Shown here: positions 9,569 through 20,168 of the stretch, in pieces
How positions within the stretch are numbered: the first letter of the stretch is position 1
Layout of the letters: each line of letters starts with the position of its first letter
Origin: Mycobacterium celatum
GTDB taxonomy: Bacteria; Actinomycetota; Actinomycetes; Mycobacteriales; Mycobacteriaceae
Reading direction: 5' to 3'
NCBI RefSeq assembly: GCF_002101595.1
Contig: NZ_LQOM01000011.1
Coordinates: 62,001-126,000 of the forward strand
Length of the DNA stretch: 64,000 nucleotides
Notes under the pieces: model-generated
The model's input: only the letters and a program-made list of their open reading frames with translations
Database searches by the model: none
Told to the model about the DNA's origin: nothing
Made by a program: the position numbers and the translations under genes

Positions 9569-9688
9569 GCGTCTAGGGCATCATTTCCCGGTTGCATGCC
9601 CGTTAGACGGTCATCACGGGCGGATTACTCGACGTAACAACCCGATTGCCCGCGAATCACCCGCTGTGGTGTAGGACACTGTAAATCC

Positions 9689-10705
9689 ATGAATCTCGGT
9701 GACCTCATCAACCTTGTCGAAAAGCCGATCGCCGCCGTCTCCAGCATCGTCAACACGCCCAATTCGGCCGGGCGATACCGGCCGTTCTATCTGCGGAACC
9801 TCCTCGACGCGGTCTCCGGCCGCACGCTGGCCGAGGCCGTCGACGGCACGATCACACTGATCACCGGGGGATCGTCGGGCATCGGGGAAGCAACCGCCAA
9901 GAACATCGCCCGCGCCGGCGGCGAGATGGTGCTGGTCGCCCGGACCCCCGAGAAGCTGGAGAAAGTCGCCGACGAAATCCGCGCCGACGGCGGTACCGCC
10001 CACGTCTATCCCTGCGATCTGTCCGACATGGACGCGGTTGCCGCGATGGCCGACCAGGTGCTGACCGATCTCGGCGGCATCGACATCCTGATCAACAATG
10101 CGGGCAAGTCGATTCGGCGCTCACTGGAGTTGTCCTACGACCGGATTCACGATTACCAGCGGACCATGCAACTGAACTACCTCGGTGCCGTACAGCTGAT
10201 TCTCAAGTTCATCCCCGGCATGCGGGAACGCGGTTTCGGTCAGATCATCAACGTGTCGTCGGCCGGCGTGCAGACCCGCGCACCGCGCTTCGGCGCCTAC
10301 ATCGCCAGCAAGGCCGCGCTCGATACGCTGTGCGACGCGCTGCAGGCCGAAACCGTCAACGACAACGTCCGGTTCACCACTGTGCACATGGCGCTGGTCC
10401 GCACACCGATGATCAGCCCAACCACCATGTATGACCGGTTCCCGACGCTGACGCCCGATCAGGTGGCCGGTGTGCTCGCCGACGCGATCGTGCACCGACC
10501 GCGGCGAGTCAGCCCCCCGATCGGGCAGTTCGCCGCCGTCGCCGACGCGGTCCACCCGATGGTGATGGACTACGTCCGAAACCGAGCCATCGCCATGTTC
10601 GACGACTCCGCCGCGGCCCAGGGCGGCGAAAAAGCCGAGGAGGCAAAGGAATTCGACAAAGGCAGCGAGACGTTTGTGCGGGCCACCCGCGGAATTCACT
10701 GGTGA
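9689..10705 (+). CDS. Short-chain dehydrogenase/reductase, Rv1543-like (possible fatty acyl-CoA reductase)
   Basis: The 338-residue product has a 50-residue N-terminal extension before a classical SDR domain: cofactor motif TGGSSGIGEA near residues 54-63, NNAG, and the catalytic YIASK. NADP(H) use is inferred from the Arg pair after strand 2 (ARTPEKLEK). H37Rv Rv1543 is annotated as a possible fatty acyl-CoA reductase; the substrate is not provable here. It is followed six bases later by a second SDR gene, so they are probably one operon, as in H37Rv. Confidence 0.87.
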   Translation: MNLGDLINLVEKPIAAVSSIVNTPNSAGRYRPFYLRNLLDAVSGRTLAEAVDGTITLITGGSSGIGEATAKNIARAGGEMVLVARTPEKLEKVADEIRADGGTAHVYPCDLSDMDAVAAMADQVLTDLGGIDILINNAGKSIRRSLELSYDRIHDYQRTMQLNYLGAVQLILKFIPGMRERGFGQIINVSSAGVQTRAPRFGAYIASKAALDTLCDALQAETVNDNVRFTTVHMALVRTPMISPTTMYDRFPTLTPDQVAGVLADAIVHRPRRVSPPIGQFAAVADAVHPMVMDYVRNRAIAMFDDSAAAQGGEKAEEAKEFDKGSETFVRATRGIHW

Positions 10706-10711
10706 GCCATC

Positions 10712-11499
<788 letters not shown>

Positions 11500-11503
<4 letters not shown>

Positions 11504-11715
11504 GACGTCTTGCGCGGCCTGATCTTGAACGAGATCCGCAGCTTCGTGCGGTAGGTGATCCCCCCACCCGAGTCCAGGGCCAGGTCCTGCTCGACGACCT
11601 CGGCGACCCGGATGTCGTCGATGGTCTCCTGCGCCCGACGCACCGCCTCCGCCGCGGCGTCCTCCCAAGACACGGTGCTCGTCCCGATCAAGTCGGTGAC
11701 CCGGTACACGCTCAT
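11500..11715 (-). CDS. Dodecin-family flavin-storage protein
   Basis: The 71-residue product (starting MSVYRVTDLIGTS) matches the dodecin fold, with SWEDAAAEAVRRAQETIDDIRVAEVVEQDL and a C-terminal strand RTKLRISFKIRP. Dodecins form 12-subunit shells that bind flavin or coenzyme A. H37Rv Rv0379, labelled SecE2, is a similar protein. ATG 11715 is preferred because it gives the standard length; an upstream in-frame GTG at 11778 would add 21 non-homologous residues. It is convergent with, and shares stop-codon bases with, the SDR gene. Confidence 0.88.
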
Positions 11716-11811
11716 GCCTGTCAAGCTAGAGCAGCCGAGCAGCAGCTGTGGCGAAAAACGGACTTTCCAGACACGCATGCCGACACGCCGAGACTCGTCG
11801 GTGCCCGGTCA

Positions 11812-11817
11812 TAGACT
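11812..11817 (+). promoter_or_regulatory. Candidate dnaE1 -10 element
   Basis: TAGACT fits the mycobacterial TANNNT -10 consensus and ends nine bases before the dnaE1 ATG at 11827, giving a very short or absent 5' untranslated region. No convincing Shine-Dalgarno sits before the ATG, which agrees with near-leaderless initiation. Inference from spacing. Confidence 0.4.
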
Positions 11818-11826
11818 GGCGTCTCT

Positions 11827-14800
11827 ATGAACCAATCCTTCGTGCACCTGCATAACCACACCGAGTATTCGATGTTGGACGGTGCTGCGAAGATCACCCC
11901 GATGCTCGCCGAGGCGGAGCGGCTGGAAATGCCCGCGATCGGGATGACCGACCACGGAAACATGTTCGGCGCCAGCGAGTTCTACAACGCGGCCACCAAG
12001 GCCGGAATCAAGCCGATCATCGGCGTCGAGGCGTATATCGCGCCCGGCTCCCGGTTTGACACCCGCCGCATCTTCTGGGGAGACCCCGGGCAGAAGAGCG
12101 ACGACGTCTCCGGCAGCGGGTCCTACACCCACCTGACCATGGTCGCCGAGAACGCCACCGGCCTGCGCAACCTGTTCAAGCTGTCGTCGCTGGCCTCGTT
12201 CGAGGGCCAGCTCAGCAAGTGGTCCCGGATGGACGCGGAGCTGATCGCCGAGCATGCCGAGGGCATCATCGCCACCACCGGCTGCCCGTCCGGTGAGGTG
12301 CAGACCCGGCTGCGGCTCGGGCAACGCCGCGAGGCGCTGGAAGCCGCGGCTCGGTGGCGGGAGATCTTCGGACCGGAGAACTACTTCCTGGAGCTGATGG
12401 ACCACGGGCTCGACATCGAACGCCGGGTCCGCGACGGCCTGCTGGAAATCGGCCGCACCCTGAACATCCCGCCGCTGGCCACCAACGACTGCCACTACGT
12501 CACCCGCGACGCTGCACACAACCACGAGGCGCTGTTGTGCGTGCAGACCGGCAAGACGCTGTCGGACCCTAACCGGTTCAAGTTCGACGGCGACGGCTAC
12601 TACCTCAAGTCGGCCGCCGAGATGCGCGAGATCTGGGACGACGAGGTTCCCGGCGCCTGCGACATGACGCTTTTGATCGCCGAGCGGGTGGGCTCCTACG
12701 CCGACGTGTGGGCGCCGCGCAACCGGATGCCGGTGTTCCCAGTGCCCGAGGGCCACGACCAGGCGTCCTGGCTGCGTCACGAGGTCGACGCCGGGCTGCG
12801 GCGACGCTTCCGCTGTTACTCCCAAGGGATACCCGACGTCTACGCGCAGCGGGCCGCCTACGAGATCGAAGTCATCTGCGACAAGGGATTTCCGTCGTAC
12901 TTCCTGATCGTCGCCGACCTGATCAACTACGCCCGCTCGGTCGACATCCGGGTGGGGCCGGGCCGCGGCTCGGCGGCCGGCTCACTGGTCGCCTACGCGC
13001 TCGGCATCACCGACATCGACCCCATCCCGCACGGGCTGCTGTTCGAGCGCTTCCTCAACCCGGAGCGCACGTCGATGCCCGACATCGACATCGACTTCGA
13101 CGACCGTCGCCGCGGCGAAATGGTGCGCTACGCCGCAGAGAAGTGGGGCCAGGACCGGGTCGCCCAGGTCATCACCTTCGGCACCATCAAAACCAAAGCA
13201 GCGCTGAAGGATTCGGCTCGTATCCACTACGGGCAGCCCGGCTTCGCGATCGCCGACCGGATCACCAAGGCGCTGCCGCCGGCGATCATGGCCAAAGACA
13301 TTCCGCTGGCCGGCATCACCGACCCCAACCACGAGCGCTACAAGGAAGCCGCCGAGGTCCGCGGCCTGATCGACACCGACCCCGACGTACGCACCATTTA
13401 CCAAACGGCCCGCGGCCTGGAGGGCCTGATCCGCAACGCGGGCGTGCACGCATGCGCGGTCATCATGAGCAGCGAGCCGTTGACCGAGTCGATTCCGTTG
13501 TGGAAGCGGCCGCAGGACGGCGCGATCATCACCGGCTGGGACTACCCGGCATGCGAGGCCATCGGCCTGCTGAAGATGGACTTCCTCGGGCTGCGCAACC
13601 TGACGATCATCGGCGACGCGATCGAGAACATCAAGGCCAACAGGGGAATTGACCTCGACCTGGAATCGGTGCCGTTGGACGACAAAGCGACGTACGAGCT
13701 GCTCGGCCGCGGCGACACTCTCGGGGTGTTCCAGCTCGACGGCGGGCCGATGCGTGACCTGCTGCGCCGCATGCAGCCCACCGGCTTCGAAGACGTAGTC
13801 GCCGTCATCGCGCTGTACCGGCCCGGCCCGATGGGGCAGAACGCCCACAACGATTACGCCGACCGCAAGAACGGCCGCCAAGCCGTCAAGCCCATCCATC
13901 CCGAGCTGGCCGAGCCGCTCAAGGAGATCCTGGCCGAGACCTACGGTCTGATCGTCTACCAAGAGCAGATCATGCGCATCGCGCAGAAGGTGGCCGGCTA
14001 CTCGCTGGCCCAAGCCGACATCCTGCGCAAGGCGATGGGTAAGAAAAAGGCTGACGTGCTGGCCGCCGAGTACGAAAGCTTCTCGGCGGGGATGCAATCC
14101 AACGGTTTCTCGGCCGCTGCCATCAAGGCGCTGTGGAACACGATCCTGCCCTTCGCCGACTACGCGTTCAACAAGTCGCACGCCGCGGGCTACGGCATGG
14201 TGTCGTACTGGACCGCCTACCTGAAAGCCAACTACCCCGCCGAATACATGGCTGGGCTTTTGACGTCGGTGGGCGACGACAAGGACAAGGCCGCGGTGTA
14301 TCTGGCCGACTGCCGCAAGCTCGGCATCACCGTGCTGCCGCCGGACGTCAACGAGTCCGGGCTCAACTTCGCCTCGGTGGGCGCCGACATCCGTTACGGG
14401 CTCGGCGCAGTTCGCAACGTCGGCGCCAATGTCGTTGCCTCCTTGATCAATACCCGTACCGAGAAGGGCAAGTTCACCGACTTCTCCGACTACCTCAACA
14501 AGGTCGACATTGCCGCCTGCAACAAGAAGGTCACCGAATCGCTGATCAAAGCGGGTGCGTTCGACTCGCTGGGCCATCCGCGCAAGGGCCTGTTCCTGGT
14601 GCACACCGACGCCGTCGACTCGGTGCTGGGCACCAAGAAAGCCGAGGCGATGGGCCAGTTCGACCTGTTCGGCGGCGACGACCCAAGCGCCAACGCCGTT
14701 TTCACGATCAAGGTGCCCGACGAAGAATGGGACGACAAGCACAAACTCGCCCTCGAGCGCGAGATGCTCGGCCTGTACGTGTCCGGGCATCCGCTCAACG

Positions 14801-15366
14801 GGGTCGCGCACCTGCTGGCCACCCAGGTCGACACACCCATCCCCGCGATTCTCGACGGCGATGTCCCCAACGACACCGCGGTCAAGGTGGGGGGCATCCT
14901 CGCATCGGTCAACCGGCGGGTGAACAAGAATGGGATGCCCTGGGCGTCAGCGCAATTGGAGGACCTCACCGGTGGCATCGAGGTGATGTTCTTCCCGCAC
15001 ACCTACTCCGCCTACGGCGCCGACATCGTCGACGACGCGGTGGTGCTGGTGAGCGCGCGGGTCAAGATCCAAGACGACAGGGTCTGCCTGATCGCCAACG
15101 AGCTTGTGGTGCCGGACTTTTCCAGCGCACAGGTGGACCGGCCGCTGGCGGTGAGCCTGCCCACTCGGCAATGCACCATCGACAAGGTCAGCGCGCTCAA
15201 GCAGGTGTTGGCGCGGCACCCCGGCACGTCGCAGGTGCATCTGCGGCTGATCAGCGGAGACCGGATCACCACCCTGGAGCTCGACTCGTCGCTGCGGGTG
15301 ACGCCGTCGCCGGCGCTGATGGGCGACCTCAAGGCGCTATTGGGCCCCGGCTGCCTGGGCGGCTGA
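11827..15366 (+). CDS. dnaE1: DNA polymerase III alpha subunit (replicative)
   Basis: Catalytic subunit of the replicase. The 1179-residue protein opens with an intact PHP domain ([13 protein letters not shown], residues 7-19; [14 protein letters not shown]), which in mycobacteria supplies 3'-5' proofreading. The polymerase core has [10 protein letters not shown] and the catalytic aspartates in PDIDIDFDD (residues 418-426). Helix-hairpin-helix and OB-fold segments occupy the C-terminal third. Length and sequence match M. tuberculosis DnaE1. It is an essential housekeeping gene with no lesion seen. Confidence 0.97.
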   Translation: MNQSFVHLHNHTEYSMLDGAAKITPMLAEAERLEMPAIGMTDHGNMFGASEFYNAATKAGIKPIIGVEAYIAPGSRFDTRRIFWGDPGQKSDDVSGSGSYTHLTMVAENATGLRNLFKLSSLASFEGQLSKWSRMDAELIAEHAEGIIATTGCPSGEVQTRLRLGQRREALEAAARWREIFGPENYFLELMDHGLDIERRVRDGLLEIGRTLNIPPLATNDCHYVTRDAAHNHEALLCVQTGKTLSDPNRFKFDGDGYYLKSAAEMREIWDDEVPGACDMTLLIAERVGSYADVWAPRNRMPVFPVPEGHDQASWLRHEVDAGLRRRFRCYSQGIPDVYAQRAAYEIEVICDKGFPSYFLIVADLINYARSVDIRVGPGRGSAAGSLVAYALGITDIDPIPHGLLFERFLNPERTSMPDIDIDFDDRRRGEMVRYAAEKWGQDRVAQVITFGTIKTKAALKDSARIHYGQPGFAIADRITKALPPAIMAKDIPLAGITDPNHERYKEAAEVRGLIDTDPDVRTIYQTARGLEGLIRNAGVHACAVIMSSEPLTESIPLWKRPQDGAIITGWDYPACEAIGLLKMDFLGLRNLTIIGDAIENIKANRGIDLDLESVPLDDKATYELLGRGDTLGVFQLDGGPMRDLLRRMQPTGFEDVVAVIALYRPGPMGQNAHNDYADRKNGRQAVKPIHPELAEPLKEILAETYGLIVYQEQIMRIAQKVAGYSLAQADILRKAMGKKKADVLAAEYESFSAGMQSNGFSAAAIKALWNTILPFADYAFNKSHAAGYGMVSYWTAYLKANYPAEYMAGLLTSVGDDKDKAAVYLADCRKLGITVLPPDVNESGLNFASVGADIRYGLGAVRNVGANVVASLINTRTEKGKFTDFSDYLNKVDIAACNKKVTESLIKAGAFDSLGHPRKGLFLVHTDAVDSVLGTKKAEAMGQFDLFGGDDPSANAVFTIKVPDEEWDDKHKLALEREMLGLYVSGHPLNGVAHLLATQVDTPIPAILDGDVPNDTAVKVGGILASVNRRVNKNGMPWASAQLEDLTGGIEVMFFPHTYSAYGADIVDDAVVLVSARVKIQDDRVCLIANELVVPDFSSAQVDRPLAVSLPTRQCTIDKVSALKQVLARHPGTSQVHLRLISGDRITTLELDSSLRVTPSPALMGDLKALLGPGCLGG

Positions 15367-15378
15367 ACCCAAAGCAGG

Positions 15379-15441
15379 CGCCGAATGGCCACTTAATGCA
15401 CGCATCCGTCCAAAAGCCGTGCCACAATTGGCCACTCGGCG
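15379..15441. repeat. 63-bp two-stem palindrome, family B
   Basis: CGCCGAATGGCCA (15379-15391) pairs with TGGCCACTCGGCG (15429-15441) with a single mismatch. After an internal loop an inner stem GCACG/CGTGC follows. The length of 63 and the stem-loop-stem layout equal those of family A though the sequence differs. It lies between convergent dnaE1 and the PPOX gene, nine bases from the latter's stop, and may double as a terminator. Confidence 0.7.
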
Positions 15442-15449
15442 AGGGCGGA

Positions 15450-15902
15450 TTAGTCCAACTCCACCCGGACGATGACACTGTCGGGCCACACGGTGCGCTG
15501 GCGACTGCGCCGTAGTTTCTCACGCCAGGACAGATCCTGGTGCACGTTGGTGACGCCCGGGACTTTGATCATCGGCACGGTGTTCCACTGCCAGCCATAC
15601 CGCTGATGCAGTACGCGGTTGCCGGCTTCCGCGTCGGCACCGGACAAGACGGCGGCATGGCCGGTGAACGTCGTCGCGCCCGGACGGATCCGGCCGCGGT
15701 AGTCGCAGGCGGTGAGCTCGACGTGGGGGTGCGCCGTCAGGCGGCGTGTCTTCGGGCCCACCTTGGTTCGAAACAGCAGCGCGTTTCGGTCGAGGGCGAA
15801 CCAGATCGGCGTGTCAACCGGCGTGCCATCGCGCCGGAATGTTCGGAGCAGGGCATAGCGAGAACGGCTCAGGTCGGGGAACGCGTGCATGGCCACAGTC
15901 AA
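15450..15902 (-). CDS. PPOX-class (split-barrel) F420/FMN-dependent oxidoreductase
   Basis: The 150-residue product resembles the pyridoxamine-phosphate-oxidase-like split barrel of mycobacterial F420-binding proteins (SRYALLRTFRRDGTPVDTPIWFAL, FRTKVGPKTRRLTAHPHVEL, CDYRGRIRPGATTFTGHAAVL). The substrate is unknown. ATG 15902 is one base from a perfect palindrome that also precedes the divergent MerR-type gene, so it is the likely target of that regulator. An alternative start is ATG 15890. I recall no counterpart at this site in H37Rv. Confidence 0.85.
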   Translation of the reverse strand: MTVAMHAFPDLSRSRYALLRTFRRDGTPVDTPIWFALDRNALLFRTKVGPKTRRLTAHPHVELTACDYRGRIRPGATTFTGHAAVLSGADAEAGNRVLHQRYGWQWNTVPMIKVPGVTNVHQDLSWREKLRRSRQRTVWPDSVIVRVELD

Positions 15903-15903
15903 C

Positions 15904-15925
15904 GACTTAGAGTTGGCTCTAAGTC
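15904..15925. promoter_or_regulatory. MerR-type operator between the PPOX gene and merR
   Basis: A perfect inverted repeat has 9-bp arms, GACTTAGAG at 15904-15912 and CTCTAAGTC at 15917-15925, around TTGG. The arm and spacer layout resembles SoxR/NmlR-class MerR operators. It lies in the 39-bp divergent gap, one base from the PPOX start and 16 bases from the MerR start. Binding by the adjacent regulator is inferred. Confidence 0.7.
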
Positions 15926-15941
15926 AAGCGGGGAGGTTGCG

Positions 15942-16326
15942 ATGGCCCTGACGATCGGTGACGTTGCCCGCGAATCGGGCGTCGCCCCGACCACGCTGCG
16001 CTACTACGAGAAGATCGGCCTGGTGCCGGCGCCGGCGAGGATCGGCGGTCAGCGTCGCTACGACGACGCGGTGCTGGCCCGGCTGGAAGTCATCCGGCTG
16101 TGCAAATCGGCCGGCTTTCGCGCTGGATGAAATCCAGGTGTTGTTCGCCGACGACGCGCCCGGGCGCCCGGTCAGCCGGGCCCTGGCCGAGGCCAAACTC
16201 GCCGAGATCGACGCCCAGATGGCGTCGCTGGCGCGCGCCCGCGCGGTGATCGAGTGGGGAATGCGCTGCACCTGCCCGTCAATCGACGCCTGCACGTGTG
16301 GCATTCATGCCGCCTTGCCCTTGTAG
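15942..16326 (+). pseudogene. MerR-family regulator, single-base frameshift
   Basis: ATG 15942 (GGGAGG upstream) opens a MerR winged helix: TIGDVARESGVAPTTLRYYE, KIGLVPAPARIGGQRRYDD, then VIRLCKSAGF. At the TTT run 16116-16118 the frame shifts and hits TGA at 16128-16130. Removing one T restores ALDEIQVLFADD, a dimerisation helix, and a C-terminal cysteine cluster (CTC, five residues, CTC) ending at 16326. The cluster recalls the metal or Fe-S sites of SoxR-like regulators. Either a recent inactivation or a sequencing error. The end overlaps the convergent amidohydrolase by 22 bp. Confidence 0.85.
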
Positions 16327-17543
16327 ACGACGCCCTCTTTCATCACGAAGTCCACCTGTCCGGTGACCTCGATGTCGGCGAACGGATCACCGGGCATCGC
16401 GACCAGATCGGCGACCTTGCCCTCGGCAATCACGCCGAGGGCGTCGAGCCGCAGCAGTTCGGCGGCAACGCTGGTGGCGGCTTGCAGGGCCCGCAACGGG
16501 CTGATGCCGGTGGACACCATCATCGGGAATTCGCGCCAATTCTCGTGATGGGGAAACATGCCTGCGTCGGTGCCGAACGCGATGCGCACGTTGCTGTCGG
16601 CCAGCCGCTCGGCGGCGTCCAGCAACGGCCCGCGGTACTTGCGGAACTTGCGCAGCGCGTACTCGGGAACGTCGGCCAGAAACGGGTCGTCGGCGGGGCG
16701 CCGGGCGCCGGAGAGGATGGCGTACTGCGTCGGGACCATGAAAACCCCAGCGTCCTCCATCATTCGCAATGTCTCGGCAGAGGCGAGGTTGCCGTGCTCG
16801 ATGCTGCGCACGCCGGCGCGCACGGCGCGCTGGATGCCTTCGTCGCCGTAGCTGTGCGGGGTGACCGGGATGTCGAGGTCGGTGGCCGTGGCGACTAAGA
16901 TGTCCATCTCATCCTGGCTGTAGGTGGGGCGGCCGGGATCGTCGGACGGCGAGGCGAACCCGCCGGTCGCCGCGAACTTGATCCAGTCGGCGCCGGCCCG
17001 GATCTCCTGCCTGACGCGCGAGCGGATCTCGTCACCGCCGTCGGCCGCGGCCAGCTCGAGCGGCCGCGTCGCTCCCTGATATTCGTCGGCGAGAAAACCG
17101 CTGAAGTCACCATGTCCGCCGCGGGCGGAGATCATGTGCGGCGCCACCACCATCCGCGGCCCCTCGATGATGCCTGCGGCCACCGCGTCGCGCAGGTCGA
17201 TCGTCGGATAGTCGACGTCCCCGCAGCCCAAGTCGCGGACCGTGGTGAACCCGTTGTACAGCAAGGCTTTTAGCACCGGCAGGGATTTCAGCGCCTTGGC
17301 GGTGCTCGACTTCCCGGCCAGCTCCGGGCCCAGCGGCGGCGCTACGCTCACATGGGTATGGCAGTCGATGAATCCCGGTGTCAGCGTGTGCCCGGACAGA
17401 TCGACCACCCGCGCGTCGGCTGGCGCTACGAGTGTGTCGGCGACCAGCTGGATCCGGTCGTCGACGACGAGCACCTGCCGCGGAGCGGCGAAGTCTGACA
17501 TCCCGTCCCATACGTTGGCACCGGTGATCAGCGTCGCCGTCAT
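16305..17543 (-). CDS. Metal-dependent amidohydrolase (imidazolonepropionase/prolidase-like)
   Basis: The 412-residue cytosolic hydrolase has the amidohydrolase-superfamily pattern: HTH after strand 1 (H62, H64 in FIDCHTHVSV), a Lys in DWIKFAATGG suited to carboxylation and bridging two metals, then PHSYGDE, SIEHGNL and FGTDAGMFPHHEN. An outer beta-barrel is formed by the N- and C-terminal ends (ADLVAMPGDPFADIE). It is the family often annotated as Xaa-Pro or imidazolonepropionase-related; the substrate is unknown. ATG 17543 is chosen over longer in-frame options because TLITGANVWDG is the family start. It is divergent from fadD11. Confidence 0.88.
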   Translation of the reverse strand: MTATLITGANVWDGMSDFAAPRQVLVVDDRIQLVADTLVAPADARVVDLSGHTLTPGFIDCHTHVSVAPPLGPELAGKSSTAKALKSLPVLKALLYNGFTTVRDLGCGDVDYPTIDLRDAVAAGIIEGPRMVVAPHMISARGGHGDFSGFLADEYQGATRPLELAAADGGDEIRSRVRQEIRAGADWIKFAATGGFASPSDDPGRPTYSQDEMDILVATATDLDIPVTPHSYGDEGIQRAVRAGVRSIEHGNLASAETLRMMEDAGVFMVPTQYAILSGARRPADDPFLADVPEYALRKFRKYRGPLLDAAERLADSNVRIAFGTDAGMFPHHENWREFPMMVSTGISPLRALQAATSVAAELLRLDALGVIAEGKVADLVAMPGDPFADIEVTGQVDFVMKEGVVYKGKAA

Positions 17544-17609
17544 GTCGGCGAACCTACTCCTGCGCCGATCCCGTTTGTGCTCTGATCGGAGTACCGAAGG
17601 GAGACGGAC

Positions 17610-19424
17610 ATGACCACCGCCCGAACGTTGCCCGAGGCATTCCAGCGCACCGTGGCGATCGATCCGGATGCCGTGGCGCTGCGCACGCCCGGTGACACGC
17701 AAACGTTGACGTGGCGCGAATACGCGGCGCAAGTGCGTCGGGTCGCGGCCGGGCTGGCCGGGCTCGGGGTGCGCCGCGGCGACACGGTGTCGCTGATGAT
17801 GGCCAACCGGATCGAGTTCTACCCGCTCGAGGTGGGCGCACAACACGTCGGCGCCACGTCGTTCTCCGTGTACAACACGCTGCCCGCCGAGCAACTGACC
17901 TACCTGTTCGGCAACGCGGGCACCAGGGTGGTGATGTGCGAGGCGGCCTACGTCGACCGGATCCGCGCCAGCGGTGCGCCCATCGAGCACATTGTCTGCA
18001 TCGACGGTTCACCGCCGGGGACGCTGTCGGTTGAAGATCTATACGCCGCCGCCCGCGAGGACTTCGACTTCGAATCCACTTGGCGGGCAGTACAACCCGA
18101 TGATGTCGTCACCCTCATCTACACGTCGGGTACCACCGGCAACCCCAAAGGTGTGGAGATGACGCACACCAACCTGCTATTCGAAGGGGAAGCTCTCGAT
18201 GCCGTTCTCGGTGTCGAATTCGGCGACCGGATAACCTCTTTCCTTCCCTCGGCGCACATCGCCGACCGGATGATGGCGCTGTACAACCAGGAAGTCTTCG
18301 GAACGCAGGTGACCGTGGTGTCCGACGCGCGCGCCATCGCGGCTGCCTTGCCGGATGTGCGGCCCACCATTTGGGGCGCGGTGCCCCGGGTATGGGAAAA
18401 GCTCAAGGCCGCAATCGAATTCGCGGTGGCGAACGAACCGGACGAGGAGCGCCGTCTCGCGTTGCAATGGGCATTGGCGCTCGCCGGGAAAAAGGCCGAG
18501 GCGTTGATCGCCGGTGAGCCGGTACCCGATGACGTGGCGGCGGAATGGGCGACGGCCGACGAGTTGGTGCTGTCCAAGCTGCGCGCCAGACTGGGGCTGG
18601 ACCAGTTGCGGTGGGCGGTGTCCGGGGCGGCCCCGATTCCCAAGGAAACCCTCGGTTTCTTCGCCGGTATCGGCATCCCGATCTCCGAGGTGTGGGGCAT
18701 GTCAGAGCTCAGTTGTGTTGCGAGCGTGGTGCATCCCCGTGAGGGACGCCTCGGGACGGTGGGCAGGCTGCTGCCGGGGCTTGCGAGCAAGATCGCCGAC
18801 GACGGCGAGTTCCTGGTACGCGGGCCGCTGGTGATGAAGGGCTACCGCAAGGAGCCGGCCAAGACCGCCGAAGCGATCGACCCCGACGGCTGGCTGCACA
18901 CCGGCGACATTCTCGACATCGATGCCGACGGCTACCTGCGAGTGGTCGACCGCAAAAAGGAGCTGATCATCAACGCGGCCGGAAAGAACATGTCGCCGGC
19001 CAACATCGAGAACGCGATCATGGCGGCCTGCCCGATGATCGGTGCGATGGTCACGATCGGTGACGGCCGGCCGTTCAACACCGCGTTGCTGGTCTTCGAC
19101 GCCGACTCGGTGGCGCCCTACGCCGCCCAGCACGGTCTCGACCCGTCGGCCGCGGCGTTGGCGGCCGACCCGGAGGTGATCGCGCGGATCGCGGCGGGGG
19201 TGGCCGAGGGTAACGCCAAACTGTCGCGGGTCGAGCAGATCAAACGTTTCCGGGTGCTGCCCACACTATGGGAGCCCGGCGGCGACGAGATGACGCTGAC
19301 GATGAAGCTCAAACGGCGCCCGATCGCGGAGAAGTACGCCGCCGAAATCGAAGAGCTTTACGCCAGCGAGCCGGGACCCGACGTACACGAACCCAAGGCC
19401 GCCTCGACAGTGCAACCCGCTTAG
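17610..19424 (+). CDS. fadD11: Long-chain fatty acyl-CoA/AMP ligase
   Basis: ANL-superfamily adenylating enzyme of 604 residues. The phosphate-binding loop [11 protein letters not shown] is at residues 171-181; the adenine motif region is GMSELSC, followed by [27 protein letters not shown] and the C-terminal catalytic Lys in MTLTMKLKR. It is an FadD15/long-chain acyl-CoA synthetase type by length. In H37Rv the locus is, as I recall, split into fadD11.1 and fadD11; here it is one intact frame. Its TAG overlaps the stop of the convergent small membrane gene. Confidence 0.9.
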   Translation: MTTARTLPEAFQRTVAIDPDAVALRTPGDTQTLTWREYAAQVRRVAAGLAGLGVRRGDTVSLMMANRIEFYPLEVGAQHVGATSFSVYNTLPAEQLTYLFGNAGTRVVMCEAAYVDRIRASGAPIEHIVCIDGSPPGTLSVEDLYAAAREDFDFESTWRAVQPDDVVTLIYTSGTTGNPKGVEMTHTNLLFEGEALDAVLGVEFGDRITSFLPSAHIADRMMALYNQEVFGTQVTVVSDARAIAAALPDVRPTIWGAVPRVWEKLKAAIEFAVANEPDEERRLALQWALALAGKKAEALIAGEPVPDDVAAEWATADELVLSKLRARLGLDQLRWAVSGAAPIPKETLGFFAGIGIPISEVWGMSELSCVASVVHPREGRLGTVGRLLPGLASKIADDGEFLVRGPLVMKGYRKEPAKTAEAIDPDGWLHTGDILDIDADGYLRVVDRKKELIINAAGKNMSPANIENAIMAACPMIGAMVTIGDGRPFNTALLVFDADSVAPYAAQHGLDPSAAALAADPEVIARIAAGVAEGNAKLSRVEQIKRFRVLPTLWEPGGDEMTLTMKLKRRPIAEKYAAEIEELYASEPGPDVHEPKAASTVQPA

Positions 19425-19633
19425 TCGCGCGACAGGGCCTTGAACCCCAGGCCGGACATGACAGCCACCGCAGCGGCGGCCAGCACCGACGGCGCAGCGC
19501 TCGTGGTCAGCAGCCCGACGATCAGGAAGGTAGCCAGGCCGGCAAGCAGCGCGACCAGCTTGTAACGCGGCCATGGCACACCGGCGAGCAGTACGGGTTG
19601 CGGGGCTGTCACAGAGTTCAGGATACCGGGCAC
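19421..19633 (-). CDS. Small two-helix membrane protein
   Basis: A 70-residue product from a GTG start ([16 protein letters not shown]...) with two hydrophobic stretches, [20 protein letters not shown] and [18 protein letters not shown], predicted as a helical hairpin. The function is not recognised. The stop overlaps that of fadD11 (TTAG at 19421-19424). It is divergent from the deazaflavin-family gene at 19703. Confidence 0.6.
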   Translation of the reverse strand: MPGILNSVTAPQPVLLAGVPWPRYKLVALLAGLATFLIVGLLTTSAAPSVLAAAAVAVMSGLGFKALSRD

Positions 19634-19702
19634 TCGAGTTTTCGGCCAGCCGAAACACCGGATCCGGGGCGCCTCGGACGGGTGCCTTCTAAGGTGGGTG
19701 GC

Positions 19703-20140
19703 ATGCCACTATCAGGTGAATACGCACCGAGCCCGCTCGACTGGTCGCGGGAGCAAGCCGAAAAGTACGCCGCCTCCGGCGGGACCGAAGGCACCGAGAT
19801 GCAGGGAAAGCCCGTCATCCTGCTGACCACGATCGGAGCCAAAACCGGCAAACTCCGCAAGACGCCGCTGATGCGGGTCGAGCACAACGGCGAGTACGCG
19901 ATCGTCGCCTCGTTGGGCGGTGCCCCGAAAAACCCCGTCTGGTACTACAACGTCAAGAAGAACCCGCGGGTCGAGTTGCAGGACGGCGCGGTCAGCGGCG
20001 ACTACGAGGCGCGCGAGGTCTTCGGCGACGAGAAGGCCGTTTGGTGGGAGCGGGCCGTCGAGGCGTGGCCGGACTACGCCAAATACCAGACCAAGACCGA
20101 CCGGCAAATTCCGGTGTTTGTGCTGACCCCTGTGCACTGA
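19703..20140 (+). CDS. Deazaflavin (F420)-dependent nitroreductase family protein, Rv1558-like
   Basis: The 145-residue product matches the Ddn/FDOR-A family: the N-terminal segment [18 protein letters not shown], then the split-barrel core with [33 protein letters not shown] and a C-terminal IPVFVLTPV strand. Such proteins bind F420 and reduce quinones or nitro compounds; the physiological substrate is unproven. ATG 19703 has AAGGTGG upstream and gives the family length. H37Rv has Rv1558 in the same position before ilvA. Confidence 0.88.
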   Translation: MPLSGEYAPSPLDWSREQAEKYAASGGTEGTEMQGKPVILLTTIGAKTGKLRKTPLMRVEHNGEYAIVASLGGAPKNPVWYYNVKKNPRVELQDGAVSGDYEAREVFGDEKAVWWERAVEAWPDYAKYQTKTDRQIPVFVLTPVH

Positions 20141-20168
20141 ACTGCCTGTTAGGTGGCACCATTGACCG

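Noticed and set aside
12982..14811. 609-residue open frame antisense to dnaE1
   Set aside because: Composition is low-complexity and typical of the complementary frame of high-GC coding DNA; no domain is visible and dnaE1 is certain.
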